From: Azospirillum picis
GTDB taxonomy: Bacteria; Pseudomonadota; Alphaproteobacteria; Azospirillales; Azospirillaceae
Direction: 5' to 3'
Assembly: GCF_017876115.1 (NCBI RefSeq)
Contig: NZ_JAGINO010000018.1
Location: 62,001 to 126,000, forward strand
DNA length: 64,000 nucleotides
Positions 56,381 through 64,000 of the stretch are shown here, one piece after another. Within the stretch, counting starts at the first letter, position 1; each line of letters starts with the position of its first letter. Made by a program: the position numbers and the translations under genes. Under the pieces are notes generated by a model. That model was not told where the DNA came from. It did no database searches and saw nothing but the letters and a program-made list of their open reading frames with translations.

Positions 56381-57730
56381 TCAGGCCGTCGCCGGCCGGG
56401 CGAGCGCCGGCGGGATGTCCGTCGGCTCCATCAGCGGCGGCGCGGTGACTGCGGCCTTCCAGGTCAGGCTGTCGAAGGCCCCGCAATTGCCGCACAGCCC
56501 GCCCCAGGCGTGGCTGACCGCACCGCAGGAGCGACAGGTCCAGGACGGGTCGGCCGGAGCCGCCGCGGCCTTGGCCAGCCAGGCGGCGGCGGCGTCCTCG
56601 TCGTGACGCTCCGTCCGGTCCAGCTCGGCCATCAGGCGGTAGAGGCGGCGCGACGGGGCGATCTCCAGCGCGCGCTCCAGGTGCTGCCGGGCGTCGCCCC
56701 AGAGCTGGGCGTCCATCGCCGCGCGGCCGACCGCCATGTGCGATTCGGCCGAATCGGGCGACTGGCGCACCAGCTTCTGGAACAGCCGGACACGGGTCAG
56801 CGGGTCGTAGCTGTCGACGATGCTGCGGTAGACCTCGGCCAGTTCCGGATGCGGCGACTGGCGCCAGGCCCGCTCCACCACCTTGGCCGCCGGCTTCAGG
56901 CGGTCGGCGTCGATGTGCAGGCGGGCCAGCCGCACCGCGGCCGGGACGAAGCCGGGCATCGTGTCGTAGGCCGCCTGGGCATGCGACAGGGCGGCGTCGG
57001 CACGTCCGCGCCGCTCGGCCTCGAAGCTGCGCTCCAGCAGCAGGACCGAGCGGTGGCGGCGTCCCTCGTCGGTCGGGATGGCGCCGGCCTGGATCGCCTG
57101 CTGCAGCGTGCCCTCGGCGGCAGCCCAGTCGCCCGCCTGCGCCTCCAGGTCATAGAGCGTGCCGAGCAGCCAGGGCGTGTTCGGCTGCAGCGTGCGGGCC
57201 TTGCGGGCGAGGGTCAGCGCCTCGACCCGGTCGCCGGACTTGATCGCCTGGGTCAGCAGGCCGCGCATGCCGAGGAAGGCCGTTTCCGGCCGCTCCAGCA
57301 TGGCGGTGAAATACTCCTTGGCGGCGCGCTCGTCGCCCTGAAGCTGGGCGGCCTGGGCCGACAGCAGCATGGTCAGCGGCGGCTCGTTCAGCAGCACGTC
57401 GGCCTTGCGCGCCATCTTGCGCGCGGTCTGGGCGTCGCCGGCGGCGATGGCCACCATGCCCTGGGTCAGGGCGCGATAGCCGCGCTCGCGGCGGCGGGTG
57501 CGGCTGCGGATGCGCATCCGCCGCGGTGCGCCGATGACGGCACGGAGCAGGCGGTAGCCCAGCGCCGCGATGCCCAGCGCCACCAGGGCGGCCAGCAGCG
57601 CCAGCCAGAAGGGCGCCTCGATCGCGTAGCCCAGCCAGTGCAGGCTGACCGTTCCCGGCCGGTCTGCCAGCCAGATGGCGATCGCGATGACGACCGCGAC
57701 CTTCAGAATGAACCAGAGGGCGCGGATCAT
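56381..57730 (-). CDS. hemY: HemY-type protein: membrane anchor, TPR domain and zinc-ribbon tail
   Basis: A 449-residue protein. Two N-terminal helices (LWFILKVAVVIAIAIWLADR and FWLALLAALVALGIAALGY) are the HemY_N region. Residues about 85-380 are TPR-type repeats. The end has two CxxC-like pairs, WTCRSCGAVSHAWGGLCGNCGAFDSLTW, a zinc-ribbon signature. HemY proteins of this type (not the protoporphyrinogen oxidase) associate with heme synthesis genes. Its ATG overlaps the stop of the mitofilin-like gene (ATGA 57727-57730), so the two are coupled. Confidence 0.9.
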   Translation of the reverse strand: MIRALWFILKVAVVIAIAIWLADRPGTVSLHWLGYAIEAPFWLALLAALVALGIAALGYRLLRAVIGAPRRMRIRSRTRRRERGYRALTQGMVAIAAGDAQTARKMARKADVLLNEPPLTMLLSAQAAQLQGDERAAKEYFTAMLERPETAFLGMRGLLTQAIKSGDRVEALTLARKARTLQPNTPWLLGTLYDLEAQAGDWAAAEGTLQQAIQAGAIPTDEGRRHRSVLLLERSFEAERRGRADAALSHAQAAYDTMPGFVPAAVRLARLHIDADRLKPAAKVVERAWRQSPHPELAEVYRSIVDSYDPLTRVRLFQKLVRQSPDSAESHMAVGRAAMDAQLWGDARQHLERALEIAPSRRLYRLMAELDRTERHDEDAAAAWLAKAAAAPADPSWTCRSCGAVSHAWGGLCGNCGAFDSLTWKAAVTAPPLMEPTDIPPALARPATA

Positions 57731-59445
57731 TGGGCGGCCCCTTTCCCGCCGGCGGCGGCGGACATCAGGGCGATGGCGCGGTCGTTGAGCTGACGCGCGG
57801 CCTGGTCGGCGGCGAGCCGTGCCTTGGCGTCGGCCAGCCAGGGTGCGGCGGTCTGCGCGGCCGGTCCCTGCAGGGTCCCGAGTTCATCGACCGCCTTGGC
57901 GAGGTTGCCCTCCTTCAGCGCCGCTTCGGCGCGGGCGACCACGGCATCGGCGCCGGTGCCGACCACCCCGCCGCCCTCGCGGCGGACGGTCACCAGGGTC
58001 GACAACTTGCCCGTCACCTTGTCGAGCCAGCCGCTGCCGTCGCCGCGCGCCTCCGCCCGGACGATCTCGCCGGCCAGCGGCTCGAAACGATCGTTCAACT
58101 GGGCGCGGGTCGGGACGCCCTTGGAGGCATAAGGCGCCACCGCGTCGAGCGGCTGGGTCACGCCGGCGTCGGCGATGTTGAGCGAGCGGACCGCCTGGAG
58201 ATCCTGCTGGAACGGCTGGCCCCCGGCGAGCGAGGCGCGGAGCTGGCCGGCCGCGAGCACCAGCGCCTGGGCGGCGGTGGAGGCATCCTGCCGCTGCTCC
58301 ACCGACTGGCTGACGCTGGAAACCTGCTGCTTCAGTGAGTCGACCTCGCCGCGCAGGGCCTGGGCCGCCTGGCTGCCGCCGGCCGCGGCGGAGACCGCCT
58401 GCTCGACGGCGGCGACGCGGTTGGCAAGCGCCTTGGCAGCGTCGGCGGCCCCGGTATCGCCGGAACGGCTCTTCTCCAGGGCGTCGAGCCGCTGGGACAA
58501 CTGGGCGACGGCGGCACCCGCATCGGAACCGCCTGCCTCGCCGGTGGTCGCCGGCCGCTGCTCCAGCTTGCCGAGGCGGTCGGCGAGCTGCTGGATCTGC
58601 GCACGCAGGGCGGGGTCGGCCGGTGCCGGCGCCGGTGCAGCGGCCGAGGACGCGGCCGGTGTCGCGGGCCAGCCGGGCAGCGCAGGGCCCCACCAGGGTT
58701 CGGACAGGGCGGCGGCGCCGACCAGCAGCGCGACGACCGATAGGGCGGTGGCGAACCCGCCGCCGGAGCGCGGCTCGTCGATGTAGGACGGCGCCGGGGT
58801 GATGGTCGGCCGGACCGGTTCGGGATCCGCGACGGTGGAGGCGGTCCAGGGGGCGGCGGCCTCGGCCGGCTTGGCGTCCTGCACCGTCCACGGCTCCGTC
58901 TTCGGGGTGCCGGCCTTCGAGGTGTCCGTCGCCGCGGCGTCGATCCCGGGGGCGTCGATCCTGGGGGCGTTCGGGTCGACGGCCGGCGATTCGTCCTTCG
59001 GCCCGATCGGCGCGGCGGGCGGAATCAGCGCGTCGTCCTGCGTGACCGGCGTGACTGCCGGCGTGTCCGTGCCCGGAATGGTATCGGCGGGCGCGGCGGT
59101 CGGCACCGGCTCGGCCGGGAGGATCGGATCGGCCGGGATGACGGTGACGGCGGCCGCGTCGGCGGCGGGCCGGTCCTCGCTGGGAGTGGCGGCGTCGAGG
59201 TCGGCGTCGTCCAGCTTGATGCGGTGCTTGGCCGCCGCGGCGCGCAGGTCGGCATGGCGGGCCAGCGGGATGGCGCCCCGCTTCTTCCAGCCCTGCACCG
59301 TCGTCACCGGCGTATCCAGCTTGTTGGCCATCGGGCGGATGCCGCCGAAACGTTCGACGATGCGGTCGACGGCCGCATTGCCGCTGGTGGCGCCGTCGCC
59401 GTCACGGTCGGTACCGGGGCGTTCGGAGCCTGGACGAGAGCTCAT
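57727..59445 (-). CDS. Mitofilin-like membrane protein with N-terminal helix-turn-helix
   Basis: A 572-residue protein with three parts. An N-terminal HTH-like segment (about 25-75, AVDRIVERFGGIRPMANKLDTPVTTVQGWKKRGAIPLARH) is followed by a 150-residue Pro/Ala/Asp-rich disordered region. Then comes one membrane helix (GGGFATALSVVALLVGAAALSEP, about 226-250) and a coiled-coil region (about 270-390) ending in an alpha-helical C-terminus. The C-terminal half matches alphaproteobacterial mitofilin (COG4223) in heme operons. The HTH resembles the carph-isopro type. It may link membrane organisation and heme synthesis; role unproven. Located between hemD and hemY. Confidence 0.85.
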   Translation of the reverse strand: MSSRPGSERPGTDRDGDGATSGNAAVDRIVERFGGIRPMANKLDTPVTTVQGWKKRGAIPLARHADLRAAAAKHRIKLDDADLDAATPSEDRPAADAAAVTVIPADPILPAEPVPTAAPADTIPGTDTPAVTPVTQDDALIPPAAPIGPKDESPAVDPNAPRIDAPGIDAAATDTSKAGTPKTEPWTVQDAKPAEAAAPWTASTVADPEPVRPTITPAPSYIDEPRSGGGFATALSVVALLVGAAALSEPWWGPALPGWPATPAASSAAAPAPAPADPALRAQIQQLADRLGKLEQRPATTGEAGGSDAGAAVAQLSQRLDALEKSRSGDTGAADAAKALANRVAAVEQAVSAAAGGSQAAQALRGEVDSLKQQVSSVSQSVEQRQDASTAAQALVLAAGQLRASLAGGQPFQQDLQAVRSLNIADAGVTQPLDAVAPYASKGVPTRAQLNDRFEPLAGEIVRAEARGDGSGWLDKVTGKLSTLVTVRREGGGVVGTGADAVVARAEAALKEGNLAKAVDELGTLQGPAAQTAAPWLADAKARLAADQAARQLNDRAIALMSAAAGGKGAAQ

Positions 59446-59576
59446 GGGCTGTACCTTCGGTTCGCTGTTGTTCGTCTAACGCCACAGCCCCCGAACCGCT
59501 CCCCTCTCCCTGTCCGTCCGGTCCACTCCTTGGGGGCACCCCCTCGGCACGACGGCGGCAACCGGTAGCCGCCGGG

Positions 59577-60335
59577 TCAACCGGCGTCCGGCAACAGTTC
59601 GAGCAAGGCGTCCTGCTCCGGCCGGGATGCCACCCGTACGCTTCGCCACGGCGTCACTCCCCCGTCGCCGTACGTGCGGGCAGCCTCCGCGACCGCGGGG
59701 CTGAGGCAGAACGCGTCGACCGTACGACAACAGTCGACCAGTCCGGCCTCGGCCAGCAGCCTAACAAAGGATCGAGCGGTACGGGGAGAGAAAAACAGCA
59801 CGCCCCCGATCGAGGACGTACGCAAAAATGTCGCGGTCGCCTCGGACAGCCGTCGGGACGGTACGGCGTCGTACATCACGCTGCGCTGCACAGTGAACCC
59901 GGACGCTCCCAGCAGTCCGGCAAGGTCGCCCGCGACCTTGCTGCCGGCCACGTGGAGGAGCGTACCGCCTGCCGGATCGCGCTGGAGACGCACCCGTTCC
60001 GCCAGTGCGTACACGTCGCCGGATGCGCTGTCGATCTCGGGAAAGCCGGCGTCACGCGCCGCCCGCGCCGTGGCGTCTCCGACGGCGTGCACCGGACGGT
60101 CGCGCCGGCTCGTACGTTTGGCGTAGGCCCGTACGCCGTTTGCGCTGGTGAACAGCAGGGCCTGTACGTTGGAGAGGTCGGGCTCCGGACCCTCAACCGG
60201 GACGATGGACAGCATCGGCTCGATCACGCTGTCGTGGCCGAGCGCGCGCAGCCGCCGGACAAGCGGCGCCGCATCCTCCAGCGGGCGGGTCACGAGAAGG
60301 CGTGCGGGAGGGGAGCCGACCTGTTTTTCCGTCAT
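59577..60335 (-). CDS. hemD: Uroporphyrinogen-III synthase
   Basis: A 252-residue enzyme that closes hydroxymethylbilane to uroporphyrinogen III. LLVTRPLEDAAPLVRRLRALGHDSVIEPML is the family N-terminus; LLFTSANGVRAYA, HAVGDATARAARDAGF, LLHVAGSKVAGDL, and GVLFFSPRTARSFVRLL follow in the two-domain order. It follows hemC after 25 bp. This family is poorly conserved, but the order hemC-hemD is decisive. The gene is rich in GTAC tetranucleotides and in GTA (Val) and CGT (Arg) codons compared with its neighbours. Confidence 0.93.
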   Translation of the reverse strand: MTEKQVGSPPARLLVTRPLEDAAPLVRRLRALGHDSVIEPMLSIVPVEGPEPDLSNVQALLFTSANGVRAYAKRTSRRDRPVHAVGDATARAARDAGFPEIDSASGDVYALAERVRLQRDPAGGTLLHVAGSKVAGDLAGLLGASGFTVQRSVMYDAVPSRRLSEATATFLRTSSIGGVLFFSPRTARSFVRLLAEAGLVDCCRTVDAFCLSPAVAEAARTYGDGGVTPWRSVRVASRPEQDALLELLPDAG

Positions 60336-60360
60336 CCGGAAAATCCGCCAAGCCGACGGT

Positions 60361-61299
60361 TCAATGGGGGGGTGCGGTGAAGAAACCCGGCGGCAGCAGG
60401 GCACGGATCTCCTCGCCGGCGTCGGTGCCGAGCGACTCGGCTTCCGCCGCGGTGCCGCGGCGCTCCGTGCGGAAGATGCTGCGTCCGTCGTGGGACAGGA
60501 CCTTGGCGCGCAGGTGGAGGGCGTCGCCGTCCAGCGTGGCGAGTGCGGCGATCGGGGTGCGGCAGGAACCGTCCAGGGCCGCCAGCAGCGCCCGTTCGGC
60601 GGTGACGCGCACCATGGTTTCGTCGCAGTTCAGCGGTGCCAGCAGGGCGCGGGTCGCGTCGTCGGCGCTGCGGATCTCGATGCCGATGGCGCCCTGGGCG
60701 ACCGCCGGCAGCATGGTCTCCGGCTCCAGCACCGCGGTGATGCGGTCGGTCAGGCCGAGGCGCCGCAGGCCGGCCAGCGCCAGCAGCGTGGCGTCGACCT
60801 CGCCGGCGTCGAGCTTCGACAGCCGCGTCTGCACGTTGCCGCGCAGCGGGACGACGGTCAGGTCGGGGCGGAGTTCGAGCACCTGGGCCTGGCGGCGCAG
60901 GCCGGCGGTCCCGACGACCGCGCCGGGCGGCAGGTCGGCAAGGCCGCTGCCGGTGCGGGCGAAGAAGGCGTCGCGCGGATCCTCGCGCGGCAGCAGGGTG
61001 GCGATCTCCAGCCCGTCGGGCAGTGCGGTCGGGACGTCCTTCATGGAATGGACCGCGAGGTCGGCGCGGCCGTCGAACAACGCCTCCTCGAGTTCCTTGG
61101 TGAACAGGCCCTTGCCGCCCGCTTCCGCCAGGGTGCGGTCGAGGATGCGGTCGCCGGTGGTCTTGAAGACGACGATCTCGATGGCGCCGGGAGCGGCCAG
61201 ATGAGGATGGGCAGCGATCAGGCGGTCGCGGGTTTCATGGGCCTGCGCCAGCGCCAGCGGGCTGCCGCGCGTCCCGATACGGAGCGGGTGGGTCGTCAT
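60361..61299 (-). CDS. hemC: Hydroxymethylbilane synthase (porphobilinogen deaminase)
   Basis: A 312-residue enzyme that joins four porphobilinogens. LRIGTRGSPLALAQAHETRD, KTTGDRILDRTLAEAGGKGLFTKELEEALFDGRADLAVHSMKDVPTALPDGL, VGTAGLRRQAQVL and the cofactor-cysteine motif LDGSCRTPIAAL (about residue 243) are all present. Start at 61299, a start with MTTHPLRIG. An anaerobox-like site (61362-61375) lies 63 bp upstream. It heads the operon hemC-hemD-mitofilin-hemY and is divergent from tsaD. Confidence 0.97.
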   Translation of the reverse strand: MTTHPLRIGTRGSPLALAQAHETRDRLIAAHPHLAAPGAIEIVVFKTTGDRILDRTLAEAGGKGLFTKELEEALFDGRADLAVHSMKDVPTALPDGLEIATLLPREDPRDAFFARTGSGLADLPPGAVVGTAGLRRQAQVLELRPDLTVVPLRGNVQTRLSKLDAGEVDATLLALAGLRRLGLTDRITAVLEPETMLPAVAQGAIGIEIRSADDATRALLAPLNCDETMVRVTAERALLAALDGSCRTPIAALATLDGDALHLRAKVLSHDGRSIFRTERRGTAAEAESLGTDAGEEIRALLPPGFFTAPPH

Positions 61300-61361
61300 A
61301 GGGCGAGTTCTAGGGGATCCGCGCAGCTTTGCAAGGACTCCTCGCCCGCTCATCCCGAAGA

Positions 61362-61375
61362 TTGAGGCGGATCAA
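61362..61375. promoter_or_regulatory. FNR/FixK-type anaerobox between hemC and tsaD
   Basis: TTGAGGCGGATCAA matches nine of ten positions of TTGAT-N4-ATCAA. It lies 63 bp upstream of the hemC start and 128 bp upstream of the tsaD start. hemC is the more likely target. Confidence 0.65.
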
Positions 61376-61502
61376 CCCGGGCCGAGGAGTGGGCCGGGAG
61401 TGGGCTTGGGCGGGGAGCGGGGCGGGGGTGGCGGCGGGAATGGCGGCGAGGCGACCCCACTCGGCGCTATACCCGGACGGCCAAGGCGGCTAGTTTGGCG
61501 TC

Positions 61503-62576
61503 ATGATCGTTCTTGGAATCGAAACGAGCTGCGACGAGACGGCCGCGGCCGTCGTCACGGACGCGCGCGAGATCCGCGCCGATGTCGTGCTGTCGCAGCT
61601 TGACGACCACACCCCCTATGGCGGCGTGGTCCCGGAAATCGCCGCCCGCGCCCATCTGCAGCATCTGGACGGGTTGATCCGCCGGGCGATGGCGGAGGCC
61701 GGGATCGGTTTCGGCGACCTCGACGCGGTGGCGGCCACCGGCGGCCCCGGCCTGATCGGCGGCGTCATCGTCGGTGTGATGACCGCCAAGGCCATCGCCG
61801 CGGCGCGCGGGCTGCCCTTCGTCGCGGTGAACCATCTGGAAGGCCACGCCCTCACCGCGCGCCTGACCGACGACGTCGCCTTTCCCTACCTGCTCCTGCT
61901 GGTGTCGGGCGGCCATTGCCAGCTCCTGGCGGTCGAGGGGGTTGGGCGCTACCGGCGGTTCGGCACCACCATCGACGATGCGGTCGGCGAGGCTTTCGAC
62001 AAGACGGCCAAGCTGCTGGGTCTGGGCTATCCCGGCGGCCCGCTGGTCGAGAAGGCGGCGGCGCGCGCCATCAACCCCGGTCGTTTCGAGCTGCCGCGGC
62101 CGATGCTGGGGCGGCCGGGCTGCGATTTCTCCTTTTCCGGACTGAAGACCGCGGTGCGCCGCCATGCCGAGGAGCTTGGGGGCAGCCTGTCGGAGGCCGA
62201 CCGCGACGACCTTGCCGCCGCCTTCCAGTCGACGGTGGCCGAGGTGCTGGCCGACCGCTGCGCCCGTGCCATCCGCCGCTTCAAGGAGGACCATCCGCAA
62301 GGCGGCGCCCTGGTCGTCTCCGGCGGCGTGGCCGCCAACAAGGCGATCCGGGCGCGCCTGTCGACGCTGGCGGACAAGCACCGGATGCCGTTCGTGGCGC
62401 CGCCGCTGCGCCTGTGCACCGACAACGCGGCGATGATCGCTTGGGCCGGGATCGAGCGTTTCCGGCTGGGCCAGAGCGATCCGCTGAACTTCGCCCCGCG
62501 TCCCCGCTGGCCGCTGGACCCCGATGCGGCCCCTGCGATCGGCAAGGCGGGGGTCGGCTCGGGCGTGAAGGCGTGA
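61503..62576 (+). CDS. tsaD: tRNA N6-adenosine threonylcarbamoyltransferase
   Basis: A 357-residue ASKHA-fold enzyme that makes t6A37 in ANN-decoding tRNAs together with TsaB, TsaC and TsaE. It has [14 protein letters not shown] at the N-terminus, the metal-binding [10 protein letters not shown] (two His about 112 and 116), [45 protein letters not shown] and [13 protein letters not shown]. All are standard. It is divergent from hemC and upstream of gpsA, a common alphaproteobacterial order. The ribosome site is weak. Confidence 0.98.
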   Translation: MIVLGIETSCDETAAAVVTDAREIRADVVLSQLDDHTPYGGVVPEIAARAHLQHLDGLIRRAMAEAGIGFGDLDAVAATGGPGLIGGVIVGVMTAKAIAAARGLPFVAVNHLEGHALTARLTDDVAFPYLLLLVSGGHCQLLAVEGVGRYRRFGTTIDDAVGEAFDKTAKLLGLGYPGGPLVEKAAARAINPGRFELPRPMLGRPGCDFSFSGLKTAVRRHAEELGGSLSEADRDDLAAAFQSTVAEVLADRCARAIRRFKEDHPQGGALVVSGGVAANKAIRARLSTLADKHRMPFVAPPLRLCTDNAAMIAWAGIERFRLGQSDPLNFAPRPRWPLDPDAAPAIGKAGVGSGVKA

Positions 62577-62668
62577 GTGGCGTATCCGGCGCCCGTCACC
62601 CCGAACCCGCACCGCGGGGGAGGGGGCTCCGCAATTCTCCGCTCCCTGCCCCCCGTGAGTGATCCCCG

Positions 62669-63688
62669 ATGACCGTCCCGCTCTCTTCCTCCCTTCACCG
62701 CATCGGCGTCGTCGGCGGCGGCGCGTGGGGTACGGCGCTTGCGCTGGCCGCCTTGCGCGCGGGACGCGATACCCTGCTCTGGGCACGCGAGCCGGCGGTG
62801 GTGGAGGCCATGGGGATGCGGCGGGAGAACCGCGACTATCTGCCGGGGGTGCCGTTGCCCGACGCGCTGCGGGTCACCGGCGATCTCGCCGATCTCGGCG
62901 GCTGCGATGCGGTGCTGCTGGTCTCGCCGGCGCAGCATGCCCGGACGGTCGCCGCGCAGATGGCCCCCCACCTGGCGGCCGGAGCCCCGGTCGTCGTCTG
63001 TGCCAAGGGCATCGAGCTGGACAGCCACGCGCTGATGAGCGAGGCGGTCGCCGCCGCGCTGCCGGCCGGGACGCCGGTGGCGATCCTGTCCGGTCCGACC
63101 TTCGCGGCGGAGGTGGCCCGCGGCCTGCCGACGGCGGTGACGCTCGCCTGCGGCGACGAGGCCCTGGGAGCGGCGCTGGTGGCGGCGCTGGGCAGCCGCA
63201 CCTTCCGCCCCTACCGCTCGGACGACGTCATCGGGTCGCAGGTCGGCGGGGCGGTGAAGAATGTGCTGGCCATCGCCTGCGGCGTGGTCGAAGGGCGGCG
63301 GCTGGGCGACAACGCGCGGGCTGCGCTGATCACCCGTGGCCTGGCGGAGATCACCCGGCTGGCGCTGGCGCTCGGCGGCCGGCCGGAGACGCTGATGGGG
63401 CTGTCGGGACTGGGCGACCTCACCCTGACCTGCTCCAGCCTGCAGTCGCGCAACATGTCGCTGGGCGCCGCACTGGGCGAGGGGCGGGCGCTGGCCGACA
63501 TCCTGGCCGCCCGGCGGTCGGTGGCGGAGGGCGTCTACACCGCCGCTGCGGTGGTCGGGCTGGCGGCGAGGCTGGGTGTCGACATGCCGATCTGCGCCGC
63601 GGTCGACGCCATCCTGAACCGGGGGGCCGGGCTGGACGAAACCATCGACGGGCTGCTCTCCCGCCCCTTCCGCGGCGAAGGCGTTTAG
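62669..63688 (+). CDS. gpsA: Glycerol-3-phosphate dehydrogenase (NAD(P)+)
   Basis: A 339-residue enzyme for glycerol-3-phosphate in phospholipid synthesis. The dinucleotide loop GVVGGGAWGTALALAAL, SGPTFAAEVARGLPTAVTLAC, GGAVKNVLAIACGVVEG with the catalytic Lys, and LSGLGDLTLTCSSLQSRN are present. Start at 62669, 92 bp after tsaD. A large palindrome follows the stop. Confidence 0.97.
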   Translation: MTVPLSSSLHRIGVVGGGAWGTALALAALRAGRDTLLWAREPAVVEAMGMRRENRDYLPGVPLPDALRVTGDLADLGGCDAVLLVSPAQHARTVAAQMAPHLAAGAPVVVCAKGIELDSHALMSEAVAAALPAGTPVAILSGPTFAAEVARGLPTAVTLACGDEALGAALVAALGSRTFRPYRSDDVIGSQVGGAVKNVLAIACGVVEGRRLGDNARAALITRGLAEITRLALALGGRPETLMGLSGLGDLTLTCSSLQSRNMSLGAALGEGRALADILAARRSVAEGVYTAAAVVGLAARLGVDMPICAAVDAILNRGAGLDETIDGLLSRPFRGEGV

Positions 63689-63693
63689 CGTCT

Positions 63694-63739
63694 GTGTGAG
63701 TCACGTTTCAAGCGATACCGCTTGAAACGTGACTCACAC
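63694..63739. repeat. Large perfect palindrome after gpsA
   Basis: A 21-bp perfect inverted repeat with a 4-nt centre (ATAC); arms begin GTGTGAGTCA and end TGACTCACAC. It is richer in AT than surrounding DNA, sits 6 bp after gpsA, and lacks a T-run. Could be a rho-type terminator or a mobile palindrome. Confidence 0.8.
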
Positions 63740-63814
63740 TCCAGGGGGGAGCATCCGCAGGATCCTGCCGTCGCCCGGAGGCGGGCGACGGAGCCGTCAC
63801 GGAGGGGGGAAAGC

Positions 63815-64000
63815 ATGAGGGCTCGCCGAGGGTTCGCAGGATTGACCGTCTCCATGGCGGCGATGGCAGCGGTGGTCGTGGGGGTGGCGGCCGGGGTTGC
63901 CGCGGGACCCGTCCCCGCTGCCGCCGGGGAGCTTCGCGCCACCGTCCGCAACATCAAGCCCAACCAGGGCAGGGTGATGGTGGCGCTGTTCGACAGCGAC
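63815..64000 (+). CDS. DUF2141-type secreted protein (N-terminal part, cut by window end)
   Basis: The first 62 codons of a gene that runs beyond the window. It has a signal peptide (GFAGLTVSMAAMAAVVVGVA and alanines to about residue 37), then GELRATVRNIKPNQGRVMVALFDSD, the first strands of the DUF2141 beta-sandwich domain (typically GxVxVALFD). A GGAGGGGGGAAAGC ribosome site precedes. Periplasmic or secreted; function unknown. Confidence 0.75.
   Translation, partial: MRARRGFAGLTVSMAAMAAVVVGVAAGVAAGPVPAAAGELRATVRNIKPNQGRVMVALFDSD

Overview
The window reads as a chromosomal segment of a high-GC alphaproteobacterium of the Rhodospirillales, most likely Azospirillum or a close relative. The evidence is the very high GC content with strong G/C third-position bias, the aroA-cmk-rpsA cluster, a class I 5-aminolevulinate synthase, a cbb3 oxidase cluster next to an FnrN-type regulator, and the tsaD/hemC-hemD-mitofilin-hemY arrangement. 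This assignment is inference from gene content; no 16S gene is present.

Layout. 0-7 kb: a PheC-like periplasmic dehydratase, tRNA-Ala(GGC), a FYDLN-acid protein, a candidate small RNA, aroA-cmk-rpsA and upp. 7-16 kb: hemA behind a perfect FNR box, a PadR-like protein, an Hpt/degenerate-receiver protein, an orphan PotB/PotC-type permease pair, a thioesterase and two rRNA methyltransferases. 16-25 kb: the micro-oxic respiration island ccoNOQP, fixH-fixI-fixS and fnrN, then ctaA. 25-31 kb: an orphan phage-type lysozyme, groESL with a CIRCE operator, an EamA transporter and a FixJ-like regulator with a mutated phospho-acceptor. 31-38 kb: an accessory stretch with a degenerate RsbT/RsbX-like fusion, a lipoprotein, an internally deleted alcohol dehydrogenase remnant beside a LysR gene, a half-size PstS-like lipoprotein, an acetyltransferase, a HerA-like ATPase and an EAL-CBS-GGDEF protein. 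39-46 kb: a dpp-type ABC operon without a binding protein, accA, a methyltransferase and malate synthase A. 46-50 kb: the phage-shock locus, with pspF divergent from an extra small membrane gene and pspABC, and a clear sigma-54 promoter. 50-56 kb: an alpha/beta hydrolase, a MAPEG protein and an exopolysaccharide-type group (GT2, polymerase, beta-helix protein). 56-64 kb: hemY, a mitofilin-like protein, hemD and hemC, then divergently tsaD, gpsA and the start of a DUF2141 protein.

How the parts work together. The main theme is oxygen-responsive respiration and tetrapyrrole synthesis. Anaerobox-type sites (TTGAT-N4-ATCAA, at most one mismatch) lie upstream of hemA, between the acetyltransferase and ccoN, upstream of the MAPEG gene and upstream of hemC. 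The window itself encodes a four-cysteine FnrN-type protein that could read them. I propose a local FnrN regulon coupling heme supply to cbb3 oxidase assembly.

No CRISPR array, insertion sequence, rRNA operon, integrase or complete defence system was recognised. The most unusual items are a candidate sRNA with two exposed anti-Shine-Dalgarno motifs, the in-frame collapsed alcohol dehydrogenase, the half-length PstS-like protein, the degenerate RsbT-RsbX fusion and the extra first gene of the psp operon.
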